Of a DNA stretch of 64,000 nucleotides, positions 17,496-26,805 are shown one piece after another. The number at the start of each line of letters is the position of its first letter. Position 1 is the stretch's first letter. The position numbers and the translations under genes were made by a program. This DNA is from Nitrosomonas sp. sh817. GTDB lineage: Bacteria > Pseudomonadota > Gammaproteobacteria > Burkholderiales > Nitrosomonadaceae. The stretch lies in contig NZ_CP133083.1 in the NCBI RefSeq assembly GCF_030908545.1, forward strand, positions 2,861,691 to 2,925,690, in the 5' to 3' direction. Below the pieces are notes generated by a model, which saw only the letters and a program-made list of their open reading frames with translations, was not told where the DNA came from and made no database searches.

Positions 17496-19222
17496 GCTTT
17501 ATTCTGCAAGGTATCGGCGTATCGGAAGGCATTGCCATCGGGCATGCGCATTTAGCTGCACCCGCTGCGCTCGAGGTCATTCATTACCTGATTCCCAAGC
17601 AGCAAGTGGAGCGAGAAATCGCCCGGCTCGATAGCGCATTTGCGGTAGTACGTAAGGAGTTCGAGGCCTTGCAAAAATCAGTGGCTGACGGGCATGCGCG
17701 CGCAGAATTCAGCGCTTTTCTGGATCTGCATTTAATGATCCTGGATGACCCGACACTGTCAGAAGCCACGCGCAGCATCATCGCCCAAACATACTGCAAT
17801 GCTGAGTGGGCCTTAACGCAGCAAATGCAAGTGTTAATGGCGCAATTTGAAGAAATCGAGGACGCTTACTTGCGCGAGCGCAAATCCGACGTGATGCAAG
17901 TGGTTGAACGCGTGCTCAAAGCCATGCTGGGGCATCCCGGCTACTTGCCGGTCGCATCGAAATTGACCGGCGACAGCATCCTGGTTGCGCATGACTTAAG
18001 TCCCGCCGATGTGATGCAATACAAACAACACCAATTTACCGCATTCCTGACCGACTTAGGCAGCCAAACTTCACATACCGCGATCGTCGCGCGCAGCCTT
18101 AATATCCCATCGATCGTCGCTTTGCATCACGCCCATCAGCTCATTGTCGAGAATGACTGTCTGATCGTCGATGGCACGCAAGGCATCACCATCGTCAATC
18201 CCGATAAATATGTACTGGATGAATACCGCCTGCGGCAAAGCCAGCTTGAGCTGGAAAAGAAAAAGCTGCAGCGTCTTAAAAGTGTTGCCGCGGTAACGCT
18301 GGACGGCACGGCTATCGACCTGTTCGCCAACATCGAATTGCCCGAAGATATCGTTCAGGTCAAAGAAAGTGGCGCGACCGGTATCGGATTATTCCGCAGC
18401 GAATTTCTGTTTCTCAACCGCGATGATTTGCCGGGAGAAGATGAACAATTTGAAGCCTACCGCACAGTTGCTGTCAAAATGCAAAAGCAACCAGTGATCA
18501 TCCGCACATTTGATCTCGGGGCGGATAAAAATCTTAAAGGCAGTGAACAGATGGCGGCCAATCCGGCATTGGGCTTACGCGCGATCCGCTTAAGTCTGGC
18601 GGAACCGAAAATGTTTCATACGCAATTGCGCGCGATTCTGCGCGCTTCAAAATATGGCGATGTGCGCATTCTGGTACCAATGCTGTCGAATGTCACAGAG
18701 ATTGATCAGACCGTGCATCACATCGACTACGCAAAACAGACGCTAAGGGACGACAAGATTCCGTTTGATGAACATATCAGGATTGGCGGCATGATCGAAA
18801 TACCGGCGGCTGCACTGAGCCTGGAGATTTTCATGCGTAAACTGGATTTCTTGTCGATCGGCACCAACGATCTCATTCAATATATGCTGGCGGTTGATCG
18901 CATTGACGATACCGTAGCACATCTATACGATCCGCTGCACCCCGCTGTTTTATGGCTGCTTTCGCATATCATTCAGAGCGCCAATCGCGCCAAGGTGCCG
19001 GTATCGATTTGCGGAGAAATGGCGGGCGACAAGCACTTCACACGGCTGTTACTGGGATTCGGATTAAAGCAATTCTCCATGTATCCGGCGCAGATATTGA
19101 ACGTCAAGAACCAGATCCTGAAAAGCCATTTACCGGATATCATCCCGTTGACGCAGAAAATCCTGAAAGCCGATCAACCGGAAAAAATGAACGCATTGAT
19201 GGTCAAGCTGAATGATCTTTAA
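17492..19222 (+). CDS. ptsI: PTS enzyme I (phosphoenolpyruvate-protein phosphotransferase)
   Basis: A 576-residue enzyme I of usual length. The phosphohistidine is His195 in SQTSHTAIVARS. The C-terminal PEP-binding barrel shows GLFRSEFLF, GTNDLIQY and the active-site cysteine in SICGEMAGD. It takes phosphate from PEP and passes it to HPr. It is the last gene of the three-gene operon. Its TAA stop lies inside the left terminal repeat of a MITE-like element starting at 19219. Confidence 0.95.
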   Translation: MSFILQGIGVSEGIAIGHAHLAAPAALEVIHYLIPKQQVEREIARLDSAFAVVRKEFEALQKSVADGHARAEFSAFLDLHLMILDDPTLSEATRSIIAQTYCNAEWALTQQMQVLMAQFEEIEDAYLRERKSDVMQVVERVLKAMLGHPGYLPVASKLTGDSILVAHDLSPADVMQYKQHQFTAFLTDLGSQTSHTAIVARSLNIPSIVALHHAHQLIVENDCLIVDGTQGITIVNPDKYVLDEYRLRQSQLELEKKKLQRLKSVAAVTLDGTAIDLFANIELPEDIVQVKESGATGIGLFRSEFLFLNRDDLPGEDEQFEAYRTVAVKMQKQPVIIRTFDLGADKNLKGSEQMAANPALGLRAIRLSLAEPKMFHTQLRAILRASKYGDVRILVPMLSNVTEIDQTVHHIDYAKQTLRDDKIPFDEHIRIGGMIEIPAAALSLEIFMRKLDFLSIGTNDLIQYMLAVDRIDDTVAHLYDPLHPAVLWLLSHIIQSANRAKVPVSICGEMAGDKHFTRLLLGFGLKQFSMYPAQILNVKNQILKSHLPDIIPLTQKILKADQPEKMNALMVKLNDL

Positions 19223-19369
19223 GGAAACGCTGATTAATTGACTGCACGAGCGAATCACTTTGTTGCGCGGTACTCGCATCCTCGCCTATCTTGTTGATAT
19301 GTCTCGGTTGCTGCGCTCCGTGCGCCTCGTGCTTCCTCTCGTTCGCCGAATTAATCAGCATTTCCTTAA
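19219..19369. repeat. MITE-like element with ~20-bp terminal inverted repeats (copy 1)
   Basis: A 151-base non-coding element bounded by inverted repeats. The left end TTAAGGAAACGCTGATTAAT (from 19219) and the reverse complement of the right end TTAAGGAAATGCTGATTAAT (to 19369) differ at one base. No ORF lies inside. The left TTAA contains the stop codon of ptsI, and the right end lies 117 bases before metX. The ends suggest a non-autonomous transposon or other palindromic repeat. No transposase is in the window. Confidence 0.75.
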
Positions 19370-19486
19370 CAGCCTGCCAAACATTTCACAGCGTCAAATC
19401 AGAGTTTTCCTTAGTGAATGTCCTTTTTTTTGGCGATATAATGATCCATCGGTTATTCAGTCATCACTTAGAACTCAATAAGATAA

Positions 19487-20614
19487 ATGCAAGATTCAAG
19501 ATCAGTCGGTGTCGTAGCGCCGCAGTATGTGCAAATCGGCAAGCCGCTACATTTGAAAAGCGGCGCATCGCTCGATAGCTACCATCTGGTTTACGAAACC
19601 TACGGACAACTCAACGCCGCGCGCTCCAATGCGGTATTGGTTTGCCATGCGCTGTCCGGCAATCATCATGTAGCGGGTTATTACGCGGAGAATGAGAAAA
19701 GCATCGGCTGGTGGGATAATCTGGTAGGCCCTGGCAAACCGATTGATACCAATCGTTTTTTTGTGATCGGCGTGAATAATCCCGGCGGTTGTCACGGTTC
19801 CACCGGTCCGGCCAGCATCGATCCGCGCACCGGCAAGCATTACGGCGCGAATTTTCCGATCGTCACCGTGGAAGATTGGGTCGAGGCGCAAGCGCAATTG
19901 GCCGAGCATTTGGGCATTGAACAATTCGCCGCAATCGTGGGCGGCAGTCTGGGCGGTATGCAGGCGATGCAATGGACCCTGGATTACCCGGAAAAAGTGC
20001 GCCATGCGCTGGTAATTGCGGCGGCGCCGAAACTGACCGCGCAAAATATCGCGTTTAACGATGTCGCCCGCCAGGCGATCATGACCGACCAGGAGTTTTA
20101 CGGCGGTAATTTTTATGCGCACAATACACTGCCGCGACGCGGCTTGCGGCTGGCGCGCATGCTCGGACACATCACCTATTTGTCGGATGATTCCATGGCG
20201 GCGAAATTTGGCCGCAGTCTGCGCAAAGGCGAGTTATCTTTCGGTTTTGACATCGAATTTGAAATCGAATCGTATCTGCGCTATCAAGGCGACAAGTTTG
20301 CCGACATGTTCGATGCCAACAGCTATCTGCTGATGACCAAGGCGCTGGATTATTTTGATCCGGCGGCAGCGTATGACGGCGACCTGAGCGCCGCCTTCCG
20401 GGTGGCCAAGGCGAATTTTCTGGTGATCTCGTTCACTTCGGATTGGCGTTTCTCTCCCGAGCGCTCGCGCGAGATTGTCAAAGCGCTATTGGATAATGAA
20501 ATCAACGTAAGCTATGCGGAAATCACCGCCAGTCACGGCCATGATTCATTTCTGATGGAAACACCTTGTTATCATCAGCTTGTGCGCGCATATATGGACA
20601 ATATTTCTATTTAA
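19487..20614 (+). CDS. metX: Homoserine O-acyltransferase MetX
   Basis: A 375-residue alpha/beta-hydrolase-fold enzyme that acylates homoserine at the start of methionine synthesis. The catalytic serine is Ser154 in GGSLGGMQ, with the conserved [18 protein letters not shown] segment before it. The C-terminal His lies in ASHGHDSFL, and an Asp upstream (FTSDWRFSP) completes the triad. MetX proteins of betaproteobacteria are often succinyltransferases rather than acetyltransferases; the donor cannot be decided by eye. metW follows 8 bases later, the usual pairing. A TATAAT-like box lies at 19437-19442, but no good -35 was found. Confidence 0.93.
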   Translation: MQDSRSVGVVAPQYVQIGKPLHLKSGASLDSYHLVYETYGQLNAARSNAVLVCHALSGNHHVAGYYAENEKSIGWWDNLVGPGKPIDTNRFFVIGVNNPGGCHGSTGPASIDPRTGKHYGANFPIVTVEDWVEAQAQLAEHLGIEQFAAIVGGSLGGMQAMQWTLDYPEKVRHALVIAAAPKLTAQNIAFNDVARQAIMTDQEFYGGNFYAHNTLPRRGLRLARMLGHITYLSDDSMAAKFGRSLRKGELSFGFDIEFEIESYLRYQGDKFADMFDANSYLLMTKALDYFDPAAAYDGDLSAAFRVAKANFLVISFTSDWRFSPERSREIVKALLDNEINVSYAEITASHGHDSFLMETPCYHQLVRAYMDNISI

Positions 20615-20622
20615 GCAACATT

Positions 20623-21240
20623 ATGACTGAAACCATCGTACCCTCGACTGCTGCGTTACGCCCGGATTTTGCCGCGATTGCCGAATGGATCAAACCGGGT
20701 TCTAAAATACTCGACCTGGGTTGCGGCGACGGTTCGTTATTACGCTATTTGCGCGATACCCGCAACGTTTTCGGGTACGGTGTCGAGATCGACGACGGCA
20801 ATTTGCTGAGCTGTTTCCGTAATGGCATCAATGTCATCCAGAATGATCTGGAAGCGGGGCTGTCGAGTTTTGCATCGGGTTCGTTCGATTATGTCATTTT
20901 GTCGCAAACCCTCCAGGCAATGCGTCATACCGAAGGTATCATCGAAGAAATGCTGCGCGTCGGCAAAGAAGGCATCGTGTCGTTCCCCAACTTCGGTTAC
21001 TGGAAAAACCGCATGCAGGTGATCGCCGGACATATGCCGGTATCGGAAACGTTGCCGTATCGCTGGTACGATACTCCTAATATTCATCTTTGCACCTTGG
21101 GCGACTTTGAGGCGTTATGCCAGCAATGCGATGCGCGAATTTTAGAGCGCAAAGTGATGAACAATGATTACCGTCCGGTCAATTTTTTACCGAATCTGCG
21201 CGGCATGCTGGCGTTTTACCGGTTTGAGCGGTTTGCCTGA
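20623..21240 (+). CDS. metW: Methionine biosynthesis protein MetW
   Basis: A 205-residue class I SAM-methyltransferase-like protein, with motif I as ILDLGCGDGSLL and the MetW-typical ends NFGYWKNRMQ and RWYDTPNIH. Start ATG 20623 lies 8 bases after the metX stop; an in-frame upstream start inside metX is not needed. MetW is always found with MetX in this group and is thought to aid homoserine acylation. Its own catalytic activity is unproven. Confidence 0.93.
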   Translation: MTETIVPSTAALRPDFAAIAEWIKPGSKILDLGCGDGSLLRYLRDTRNVFGYGVEIDDGNLLSCFRNGINVIQNDLEAGLSSFASGSFDYVILSQTLQAMRHTEGIIEEMLRVGKEGIVSFPNFGYWKNRMQVIAGHMPVSETLPYRWYDTPNIHLCTLGDFEALCQQCDARILERKVMNNDYRPVNFLPNLRGMLAFYRFERFA

Positions 21241-21244
21241 GGCA

Positions 21245-22096
21245 TCATCGCTCGTTGCCGGACTGTGAATGATCGCAGCATTTTGAATAGAAAGATTGTG
21301 CACGCATGCTTTCCAGTGTTTGCAACTCCGCCGGGCTAAATCCGGCCTGTTGCCTGGCTTCGTGATGAAAAGGGCCGGTGATTTGTCCGCTGAAATGCTC
21401 GGATATCAAATGCCCGAACGTTTGCTCGGCATCGAGACCGCGTTGTTGACATAGAAACCTGAACCAGCGCGAACCGATCGCGACATGCCCTATCTCGTCG
21501 CGCAAAATGATCTCCAGAATCCCAACAGTTTGATCGTCACCCGCTTGGCGCAAGCGCTTGATCATTCCCGGCGTCACATCCAATCCCCTGGCTTCCAGCA
21601 CGCGTGGCACCAAGGCCATGCGCACCAGGGGATCGAATGCCGTGCGCACCGCCATATCCCACAAACCGTTATGCACCGGGAAATCGCCGTAATCGCTACC
21701 AAGCTCGTCCAGCCGCCCTCGTAACAGTTGAAAATGATACGCCTCCTCGACGGCCACTTGAATCCAGTCACTATAGAATTGCTGCGGCAAGTCACGAAAA
21801 CGATACACCGCGTCCCACGCCAGATTGATCGCGTTGAATTCGATATGTGTAACCGCATGAATCAATGCAACCAGTCCTGCGCGGGTATTGAACCGGCGCT
21901 TCGGAACCTCGCCAGGCATCACCAATTCCGGTCTAACCGGACGACCAGGTTGCGTAATGGGTTCCGGATTATTGGACGATCTTAATAACAACGCGCCTGC
22001 TTGCCATGCTTGCGCGGTTTGCCGTGTTAGAAGCAGTTTTTCCTCAATCTCGTATGCCATTAAGCAACGTTTCGCAGAATCGAACAAGGAATCCAT
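21245..22096 (-). CDS. Ferritin-like DUF455 protein
   Basis: A 283-residue protein that matches the DUF455 ferritin-like family. Likely diiron ligands appear in HAVTHIEFNAINLAWD, VAVEEAYHFQLL and LRDEIGHVAIG, which give the E-ExxH-E-ExxH-type set on four helices. A tRNA-hydroxylase-like or other diiron oxidase role is possible, but no function is established. Convergent with metW (the ends are 4 bases apart). Confidence 0.82.
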   Translation of the reverse strand: MDSLFDSAKRCLMAYEIEEKLLLTRQTAQAWQAGALLLRSSNNPEPITQPGRPVRPELVMPGEVPKRRFNTRAGLVALIHAVTHIEFNAINLAWDAVYRFRDLPQQFYSDWIQVAVEEAYHFQLLRGRLDELGSDYGDFPVHNGLWDMAVRTAFDPLVRMALVPRVLEARGLDVTPGMIKRLRQAGDDQTVGILEIILRDEIGHVAIGSRWFRFLCQQRGLDAEQTFGHLISEHFSGQITGPFHHEARQQAGFSPAELQTLESMRAQSFYSKCCDHSQSGNER

Positions 22097-22316
22097 AGCG
22101 TAATTAAGAATGATCCAGGTAAAAAAACTGGCAAGACATCAGAAAAACAGTACAAATTTAGTACAAATGTACTACTAAACCGGGAACACCGAACTATTGG
22201 TCTTAATTGAACAAGTGGTTACAATCGGGCCGGCATTGTGGTTTTTCGTTTTATCTCGCAATGCGGCTTAATTTTTTAGCAACCATTTGATTTCTTATTA
22301 TTTTAGAGTGACAAAA

Positions 22317-23018
22317 ATGAAACAGTCAAAAACAATTATAACAACTGCACTTGTACTTACAGGCTTACTCGCTGCTTCGCAAACGCAAGCGGCAGCGGTT
22401 ACATTTAACTTCTCCAGCAGCAACGCATGGACAAAAAGCGACTTGGTATTCAATTCCGGAACCGATTCGGTAACCGTCGGCGCCTTTAACGGCGGCAACG
22501 ACACCAGCGTTTCAAGCACCCGGGTATTCGTCGGCGCCAATTCCGCCGGACTGGTTGCTTGCTCGGGCGGCAATTCCAATACCGGCGGCTCGGCAACTGG
22601 TTGCTCTGGCGATGAACATACCATTTCCAGCAATGGTGCGGATGAAGATATTAAATTTACTTTCTCGCAAGAAGTGACATTGCTATCGGCCACTTTTAAA
22701 TATTGGGACGGTAAAGGAAGCAGCGCCAGCGACATGGATGATTTTTCCTTGTTCGTGGGTACCACACCGAGATTTACCGATCAGACTATCATTACTGGTT
22801 CCAACGATGGAACCGCAACGTTCAACTTTGCAACGGTAGGCGGTGATTTGACCGATTCTGTTTTTTATATCGGCGCGCGTGGCGATGGCGATACCTTCAA
22901 ACTGTACAGCTTGACCGTCGAAATTCCGGCAGTTCCGGAACCGTCGACCTACTTGCTGATGCTGTCGGGTTTGGGCCTGCTCGGCTGGAAATTCGGACGC
23001 AAAAGCTTGCAAGCATAA
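22317..23018 (+). CDS. PEP-CTERM sorting domain protein 2
   Basis: A 233-residue secreted protein. A signal peptide (MKQSKTI, a hydrophobic core, ASQTQAAAV) is followed by a Ser/Gly/Asn-rich beta-type body with a short Cys-bearing segment (LVACSGG and TGCSGDE, about residues 77-98). The C-terminal tag is VPEPSTYLLMLSGLGLLGW followed by KFGRKSLQA. It is a substrate for an exosortase encoded elsewhere. ATG 22317 was chosen over the upstream frame extension because it gives a clean signal peptide. A palindromic terminator follows. Confidence 0.9.
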   Translation: MKQSKTIITTALVLTGLLAASQTQAAAVTFNFSSSNAWTKSDLVFNSGTDSVTVGAFNGGNDTSVSSTRVFVGANSAGLVACSGGNSNTGGSATGCSGDEHTISSNGADEDIKFTFSQEVTLLSATFKYWDGKGSSASDMDDFSLFVGTTPRFTDQTIITGSNDGTATFNFATVGGDLTDSVFYIGARGDGDTFKLYSLTVEIPAVPEPSTYLLMLSGLGLLGWKFGRKSLQA

Positions 23019-23054
23019 GTTAGCAGTTAGTTAAGTAAAAAGCTCAGAGGAAAT

Positions 23055-23088
23055 CGCGAAGGTGAATTCACCTTCGCGTTTTTATTTT
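23055..23088 (+). terminator. Rho-independent terminator of the PEP-CTERM gene
   Basis: A perfect 24-base palindrome, CGCGAAGGTGAA / TTCACCTTCGCG (23055-23078), is followed by TTTTTATTTT, 36 bases after the gene. Confidence 0.9.
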
Positions 23089-23150
23089 GACTTTGGACTA
23101 GCAGCGATAATCTGCTAGTCTGTCATCTTTCCAATCACATACCTGCCGCC

Positions 23151-23573
23151 ATGCATAACATTCCTCACGATCCGGCGCTGCATGTCTGCTTGCCGGAAGG
23201 ACAACCGGTTTTACGCACGGTGCCAATGCCGGCGGATACCAACTACGCCGGTGACATATTCGGCGGCTGGATTATGTCACAAGTCGATATCGCCGGCAGC
23301 ATCCCCGCCCTCCGCCGCGCCCGTGGTCGCGTGGCAACGGTTGCAGTCAATTCGTTTGTATTCAAACAACCGGTGTTCGTCGGCGATCTCGTCAGTTTCT
23401 ACGCCGACATCGTCAAAATAGGCCGCACCTCAATTGCTGTCGAAGTCACCGTCTACGCCCAGCGCGGTGTGCGAGAAGGCGGCGAGGAAATTTGCATCAA
23501 AGTCACCGAAGCGGTGCTGACTTACGTCGCTATCGACAACAACCGTAAACCAAGGGTGGTGCCGGAGGAGTAA
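23151..23573 (+). CDS. Acyl-CoA thioesterase, YciA-like hotdog fold
   Basis: A 140-residue hotdog-fold thioesterase. The catalytic region NYAGDIFGGWIMSQVDIAGS has the conserved Asn and Asp/Gly turn of the YciA/BACH group, and AVNSFVFKQPVFVGDLV is the second conserved strand. It hydrolyses acyl-CoA; chain preference is unknown. It is a single gene, convergent with the pgl gene that ends at 23611. Confidence 0.88.
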   Translation: MHNIPHDPALHVCLPEGQPVLRTVPMPADTNYAGDIFGGWIMSQVDIAGSIPALRRARGRVATVAVNSFVFKQPVFVGDLVSFYADIVKIGRTSIAVEVTVYAQRGVREGGEEICIKVTEAVLTYVAIDNNRKPRVVPEE

Positions 23574-23610
23574 CGTTAAGAAAACTTCAATGCGAGAGAT
23601 TTCTTTACAG

Positions 23611-24291
23611 TTAATTTGTTTCAAGAACTGTAATTACAGATTTACTACTGTGCAACAACCAAGCAATCGGCAACCCCGGATCAGGATTATCAGCCAACCG
23701 ATCCAACAGCCTCCGCTTCTTTTCCCCCGTCACTACCAACACAATCCGCTCGCTATCAGCCAGCATTTCCATTGAAAGACTCACACGCAGCGAAGGCGCA
23801 ATCGGAGGGGCGACGGCGATGCAATGATTCGCCGGCAACGTATCTGGATTCATGCCGGGGAACAGCGAGGCGATGTGGCCGTCTTCTCCTAAACCTAGCA
23901 CGGTCAGGCTGACCGGTAACGGCAGGCGGTCGAGTCGTTGCTGAATCGTTTCGATGGCGTCGAATGGGGTGTCATGCTGGGTTTTCAACCCGACGAAACG
24001 GGTATGTTGCGGAAGATGTTGCATCAGGCATTGTTTTACCAATCGTTCATTTGACTGGTCATCATTCACGTCAACCCAGCGTTCGTCCGACAATGTGACG
24101 GTGATCCGGTCCCACGGCAGTGGGCGTTTGGCAAGCTCTGGCAGGTAATGGCGCGGCGTGCTGCCACCAGGGACGATGAGCGTGACTTGCGGCTTTCGAC
24201 TCAAGCTGTCGAGCAACGCGGTTGCGGCGAAATCGGCAAAAGCCTGGCTGAGCGATTCGATATCGGGATAAACCCGGCGCTGCAGCGGCAT
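23611..24291 (-). CDS. pgl: 6-Phosphogluconolactonase
   Basis: A 226-residue protein of the DevB/NagB-like family. It shows LIVPGGSTPRHYL, TLSDERWV and LGLGEDGHIASLFPG, all hallmark segments of 6-phosphogluconolactonase of the oxidative pentose phosphate pathway. It is the last gene of a six-gene leftward operon for a presumed sugar acid (7-base gap after the HAD gene). No zwf or gnd is beside it. Whether it works in central metabolism or on a lactone of the neighbouring pathway cannot be told from sequence. Confidence 0.88.
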   Translation of the reverse strand: MPLQRRVYPDIESLSQAFADFAATALLDSLSRKPQVTLIVPGGSTPRHYLPELAKRPLPWDRITVTLSDERWVDVNDDQSNERLVKQCLMQHLPQHTRFVGLKTQHDTPFDAIETIQQRLDRLPLPVSLTVLGLGEDGHIASLFPGMNPDTLPANHCIAVAPPIAPSLRVSLSMEMLADSERIVLVVTGEKKRRLLDRLADNPDPGLPIAWLLHSSKSVITVLETN

Positions 24292-24298
24292 GTGAGCG

Positions 24299-24940
24299 TT
24301 ACTGCACCAGACCGCGCAGATCCGGCACGATTTCGATATGCGCCGGGAATGGATTGGGATCGCCGGGAAAGACGCGCCCTAAGAAAGCAGTGTTGTTGGC
24401 TTGCGCGCCTTCCAGGTCGGCCATGGCGTCGCCGATCATCAATACCGACTCGGGCTTCAAGCTGTGCGCCGACAGGATTTCCGCGATGATGGTTTTTTTC
24501 AACGCCGGAGCGCCACGCACACCGGTGAAATAAGGCGCGAGGCCGCGGCGTTCGACGATGGCTTTAAGTTCGACTTCCGGCGTGCCGGAAGCGACAAACA
24601 ACGGAATTCTGCCGGATTGCTGGCAGATCAATTCGATCGCGCCGGGCACCGGTTCGGCGGCGATCACCGCTTCGACCACCAGCTCGGAAAAGCGGATGTC
24701 GAGTTGGTTTTCTTCCGCTTCGGTCAATGGCGGCTGATGCAGAAAATGTTCCTGGAAGTGACGGAACTTGCGATAACGCGACATGCCGCCGTTTTGCGTA
24801 TGGAATTGCACCACTTGCGCGACGATCTCCTCGCCGAACGGCCGGTACAACTCGGCGAACGCTTGGGTTTTGATTTTTCCCGATTCAACCACGACGCCGT
24901 CGAAGTCGAAGATGATGGCTTGCCAATCGAAATGCTTCAT
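24299..24940 (-). CDS. HAD-superfamily phosphatase (phosphoglycolate phosphatase-like)
   Basis: A 213-residue HAD hydrolase: motif I FDFDGVVVES, motif II VASGTP, the motif III lysine in ALKKTI, and motif IV IGDAMADLEGA. A helical cap lies between motifs I and II, as in subfamily IA. The gene sits between the SDR (3 bases) and pgl (7 bases) in one operon. A plausible role is to remove a phosphate from a sugar-acid intermediate before CMP activation. The substrate is not visible. Confidence 0.85.
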   Translation of the reverse strand: MKHFDWQAIIFDFDGVVVESGKIKTQAFAELYRPFGEEIVAQVVQFHTQNGGMSRYRKFRHFQEHFLHQPPLTEAEENQLDIRFSELVVEAVIAAEPVPGAIELICQQSGRIPLFVASGTPEVELKAIVERRGLAPYFTGVRGAPALKKTIIAEILSAHSLKPESVLMIGDAMADLEGAQANNTAFLGRVFPGDPNPFPAHIEIVPDLRGLVQ

Positions 24941-24943
24941 GGG

Positions 24944-25876
24944 TTATGCGCGATTATCCGGTGTTGCCGGCATGGCGTCGTCGTTGCCCACATGCAGATC
25001 CTGGTGGATTTCACGCAGGCAATCGAGCAAGCCTTGGCCGAGGTCGACATGCTCGTTCAGCACCAGTTTGCGGCCGATGCGCGGCTGAAACGCATACGGC
25101 GTGATCTTGTAATGATGCACGGTGTTGGCTTCGTCAAAATGCAGTTCCACCGGCCACGGCATCATTTCCGAAATCATCGTCATCACGTCGCGGATGCGTA
25201 ATTTCTCCTGACCGGTCAGAATCAGGTGGCGGTTGGCGAATTCCGGCGCCAGCACTTGCACGCTCATGCGCGCAGCGTCTTCGACGTGGATGTATTCACG
25301 CATCGCTTCGCCGCTGCCTTTGTAGGTGATCGAATGTTGTTCCACCGCTTCGCGCAACATGCGGTAAATACCGTTGCGGCGGTCGGAGCGGCGGCCGTAC
25401 AACGAACCGTAGCGCAGAATGTTGTATTCCAGTCCGTAGCGGTCAAAATAGGTTTCGGTGAAACGTTCCGCGGCTTGCTTGCTGGCGCGGTAAAACGAAC
25501 CGGATTCGGAATACACATAAACCGTGCTGGCGAACACAAAGCGGCGCGCGCCGGCAATGCGTGCGGCTTCGAGCGCATGCATGTTGCCGAGCACGTTGAT
25601 GGTCGCGGTCGGAATCGGCTTGTCGTGCGCTTCGTCGATGTCGGCGATGGCGGCAAAGTTATACACGATCGAAGTGCCTTTGGCGGCTTCGATAACCTGC
25701 TCGAGATCCATGATGTCGCCGACGATCATTTCCTGATTGCCTTTCAGAAACGGCGACGCCACCCGGTCGAACAACCGCACCTGATAACCCGCCGCCGTCA
25801 AGGCATCGGCGACATGACTGCCGAGAAAACCGCTGGCGCCGTATACGACTACTTTTTCATTGGAAATTGCTGTCAT
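24944..25876 (-). CDS. NAD-dependent epimerase/dehydratase (extended SDR)
   Basis: A 310-residue extended SDR with GASGFLGSHV near residue 14 and the active-site Tyr/Lys in YRASKQA, preceded by ASTVYVYS. It resembles UDP- or other nucleotide-sugar epimerases/dehydratases, although the substrate may be a free or CMP-linked sugar acid here. Its start overlaps the stop of the dehydrogenase gene (ATGA), so translation is coupled. It is the fourth gene of the operon. Confidence 0.85.
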   Translation of the reverse strand: MTAISNEKVVVYGASGFLGSHVADALTAAGYQVRLFDRVASPFLKGNQEMIVGDIMDLEQVIEAAKGTSIVYNFAAIADIDEAHDKPIPTATINVLGNMHALEAARIAGARRFVFASTVYVYSESGSFYRASKQAAERFTETYFDRYGLEYNILRYGSLYGRRSDRRNGIYRMLREAVEQHSITYKGSGEAMREYIHVEDAARMSVQVLAPEFANRHLILTGQEKLRIRDVMTMISEMMPWPVELHFDEANTVHHYKITPYAFQPRIGRKLVLNEHVDLGQGLLDCLREIHQDLHVGNDDAMPATPDNRA

Positions 25877-26805
25877 GAGATGACGCCTGTTTGAATGAGT
25901 CCTTGCAATAAGTTATCCGCCGCCTCGATTTCCATCCGCTGACGCGATTCCCGCGCCAGCGATCCGACATGCGATGTCAGGGTGATATGGCCAAATTCAA
26001 GTAGCGGACCTTGATACGGTTCCTGCTCAAACACATCGAGCGCCGCCGCGCTGACTTTGCCGGATTTCAACGCATCGGCCAGCGCATCTTCGTCGACCAA
26101 TCCGCCGCGCGCGGCGTTGATGACGATCGCTTCGGGCTTCATTGCCGCGAACGCTTTGGCATTGAGCAGATGATGGCTATCGGCGGAATACGGCAGGTGC
26201 AACGTGATGATGTCGGCACTGGCCAGCAGTTGATCCAACGGCGCCAGCTTCACGCCATCCGGCACTTGCGACGCGAACGGATCGTGCGCGATCACGCTGG
26301 CTTCAAAGGCTTGGCAAAGCCGTGCGACGCGGCGGCCGATATGGCCCAGGCCAACGATGCCGACGGTTTGCGCCGCCAGCAAGCGGCCTTGCGTGCGCGG
26401 CCATTCCTTGTTGCGAACCGCGCGGTCGATGACAGCGGTTTGGCGCAACAGACTTAAGATGAATGCCATCGTCAATTCCGCCACCGCTTGCGCTGGCGCT
26501 TCCGGCGTGTTCAACACGGTAATGCCGTGCTGCTTGGCGGCATTGAGGTCGACGCTATCCAACCCGGCGCCGCAGCGGGAAACAACTTTCAGTTGCGGCG
26601 ACGCCTGGAACACTCGCGCGGTTAGCGGTTCGATACCGGCGATCAAACCGGTCGCGCCGTTGCTCAGTAATTCGATGATTTCATCTTCGGTGAGTTTGCG
26701 CTTGTGCGGGTTGGTGACAATTTGAAAGCCTTTCTGCAGCAATTGCTGCAGCGGCGGATTGCGGTCGATGTCGAACGACGAAGTGGAAATAACCAGTGTC
26801 TTCAT
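25873..26805 (-). CDS. D-2-hydroxyacid dehydrogenase (phosphoglycerate dehydrogenase family)
   Basis: A 310-residue dehydrogenase. The NAD motif is VGLGHIGRRVA, and the catalytic Arg, Glu and His fall in NAARGGLVDE, DVFEQEP and LTSHVGS. It is similar in build to SerA without a regulatory ACT domain. The start ATG shares one base with the stop of the aldolase gene (TAATG). In this operon it could interconvert a 2-keto acid and a 2-hydroxy acid. Confidence 0.85.
   Translation of the reverse strand: MKTLVISTSSFDIDRNPPLQQLLQKGFQIVTNPHKRKLTEDEIIELLSNGATGLIAGIEPLTARVFQASPQLKVVSRCGAGLDSVDLNAAKQHGITVLNTPEAPAQAVAELTMAFILSLLRQTAVIDRAVRNKEWPRTQGRLLAAQTVGIVGLGHIGRRVARLCQAFEASVIAHDPFASQVPDGVKLAPLDQLLASADIITLHLPYSADSHHLLNAKAFAAMKPEAIVINAARGGLVDEDALADALKSGKVSAAALDVFEQEPYQGPLLEFGHITLTSHVGSLARESRQRMEIEAADNLLQGLIQTGVIS

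Noticed and set aside
24401-25201. Long plus-strand frames across the HAD and SDR genes
   Set aside because: They are antisense shadows of GC-rich real genes with rare-residue composition.
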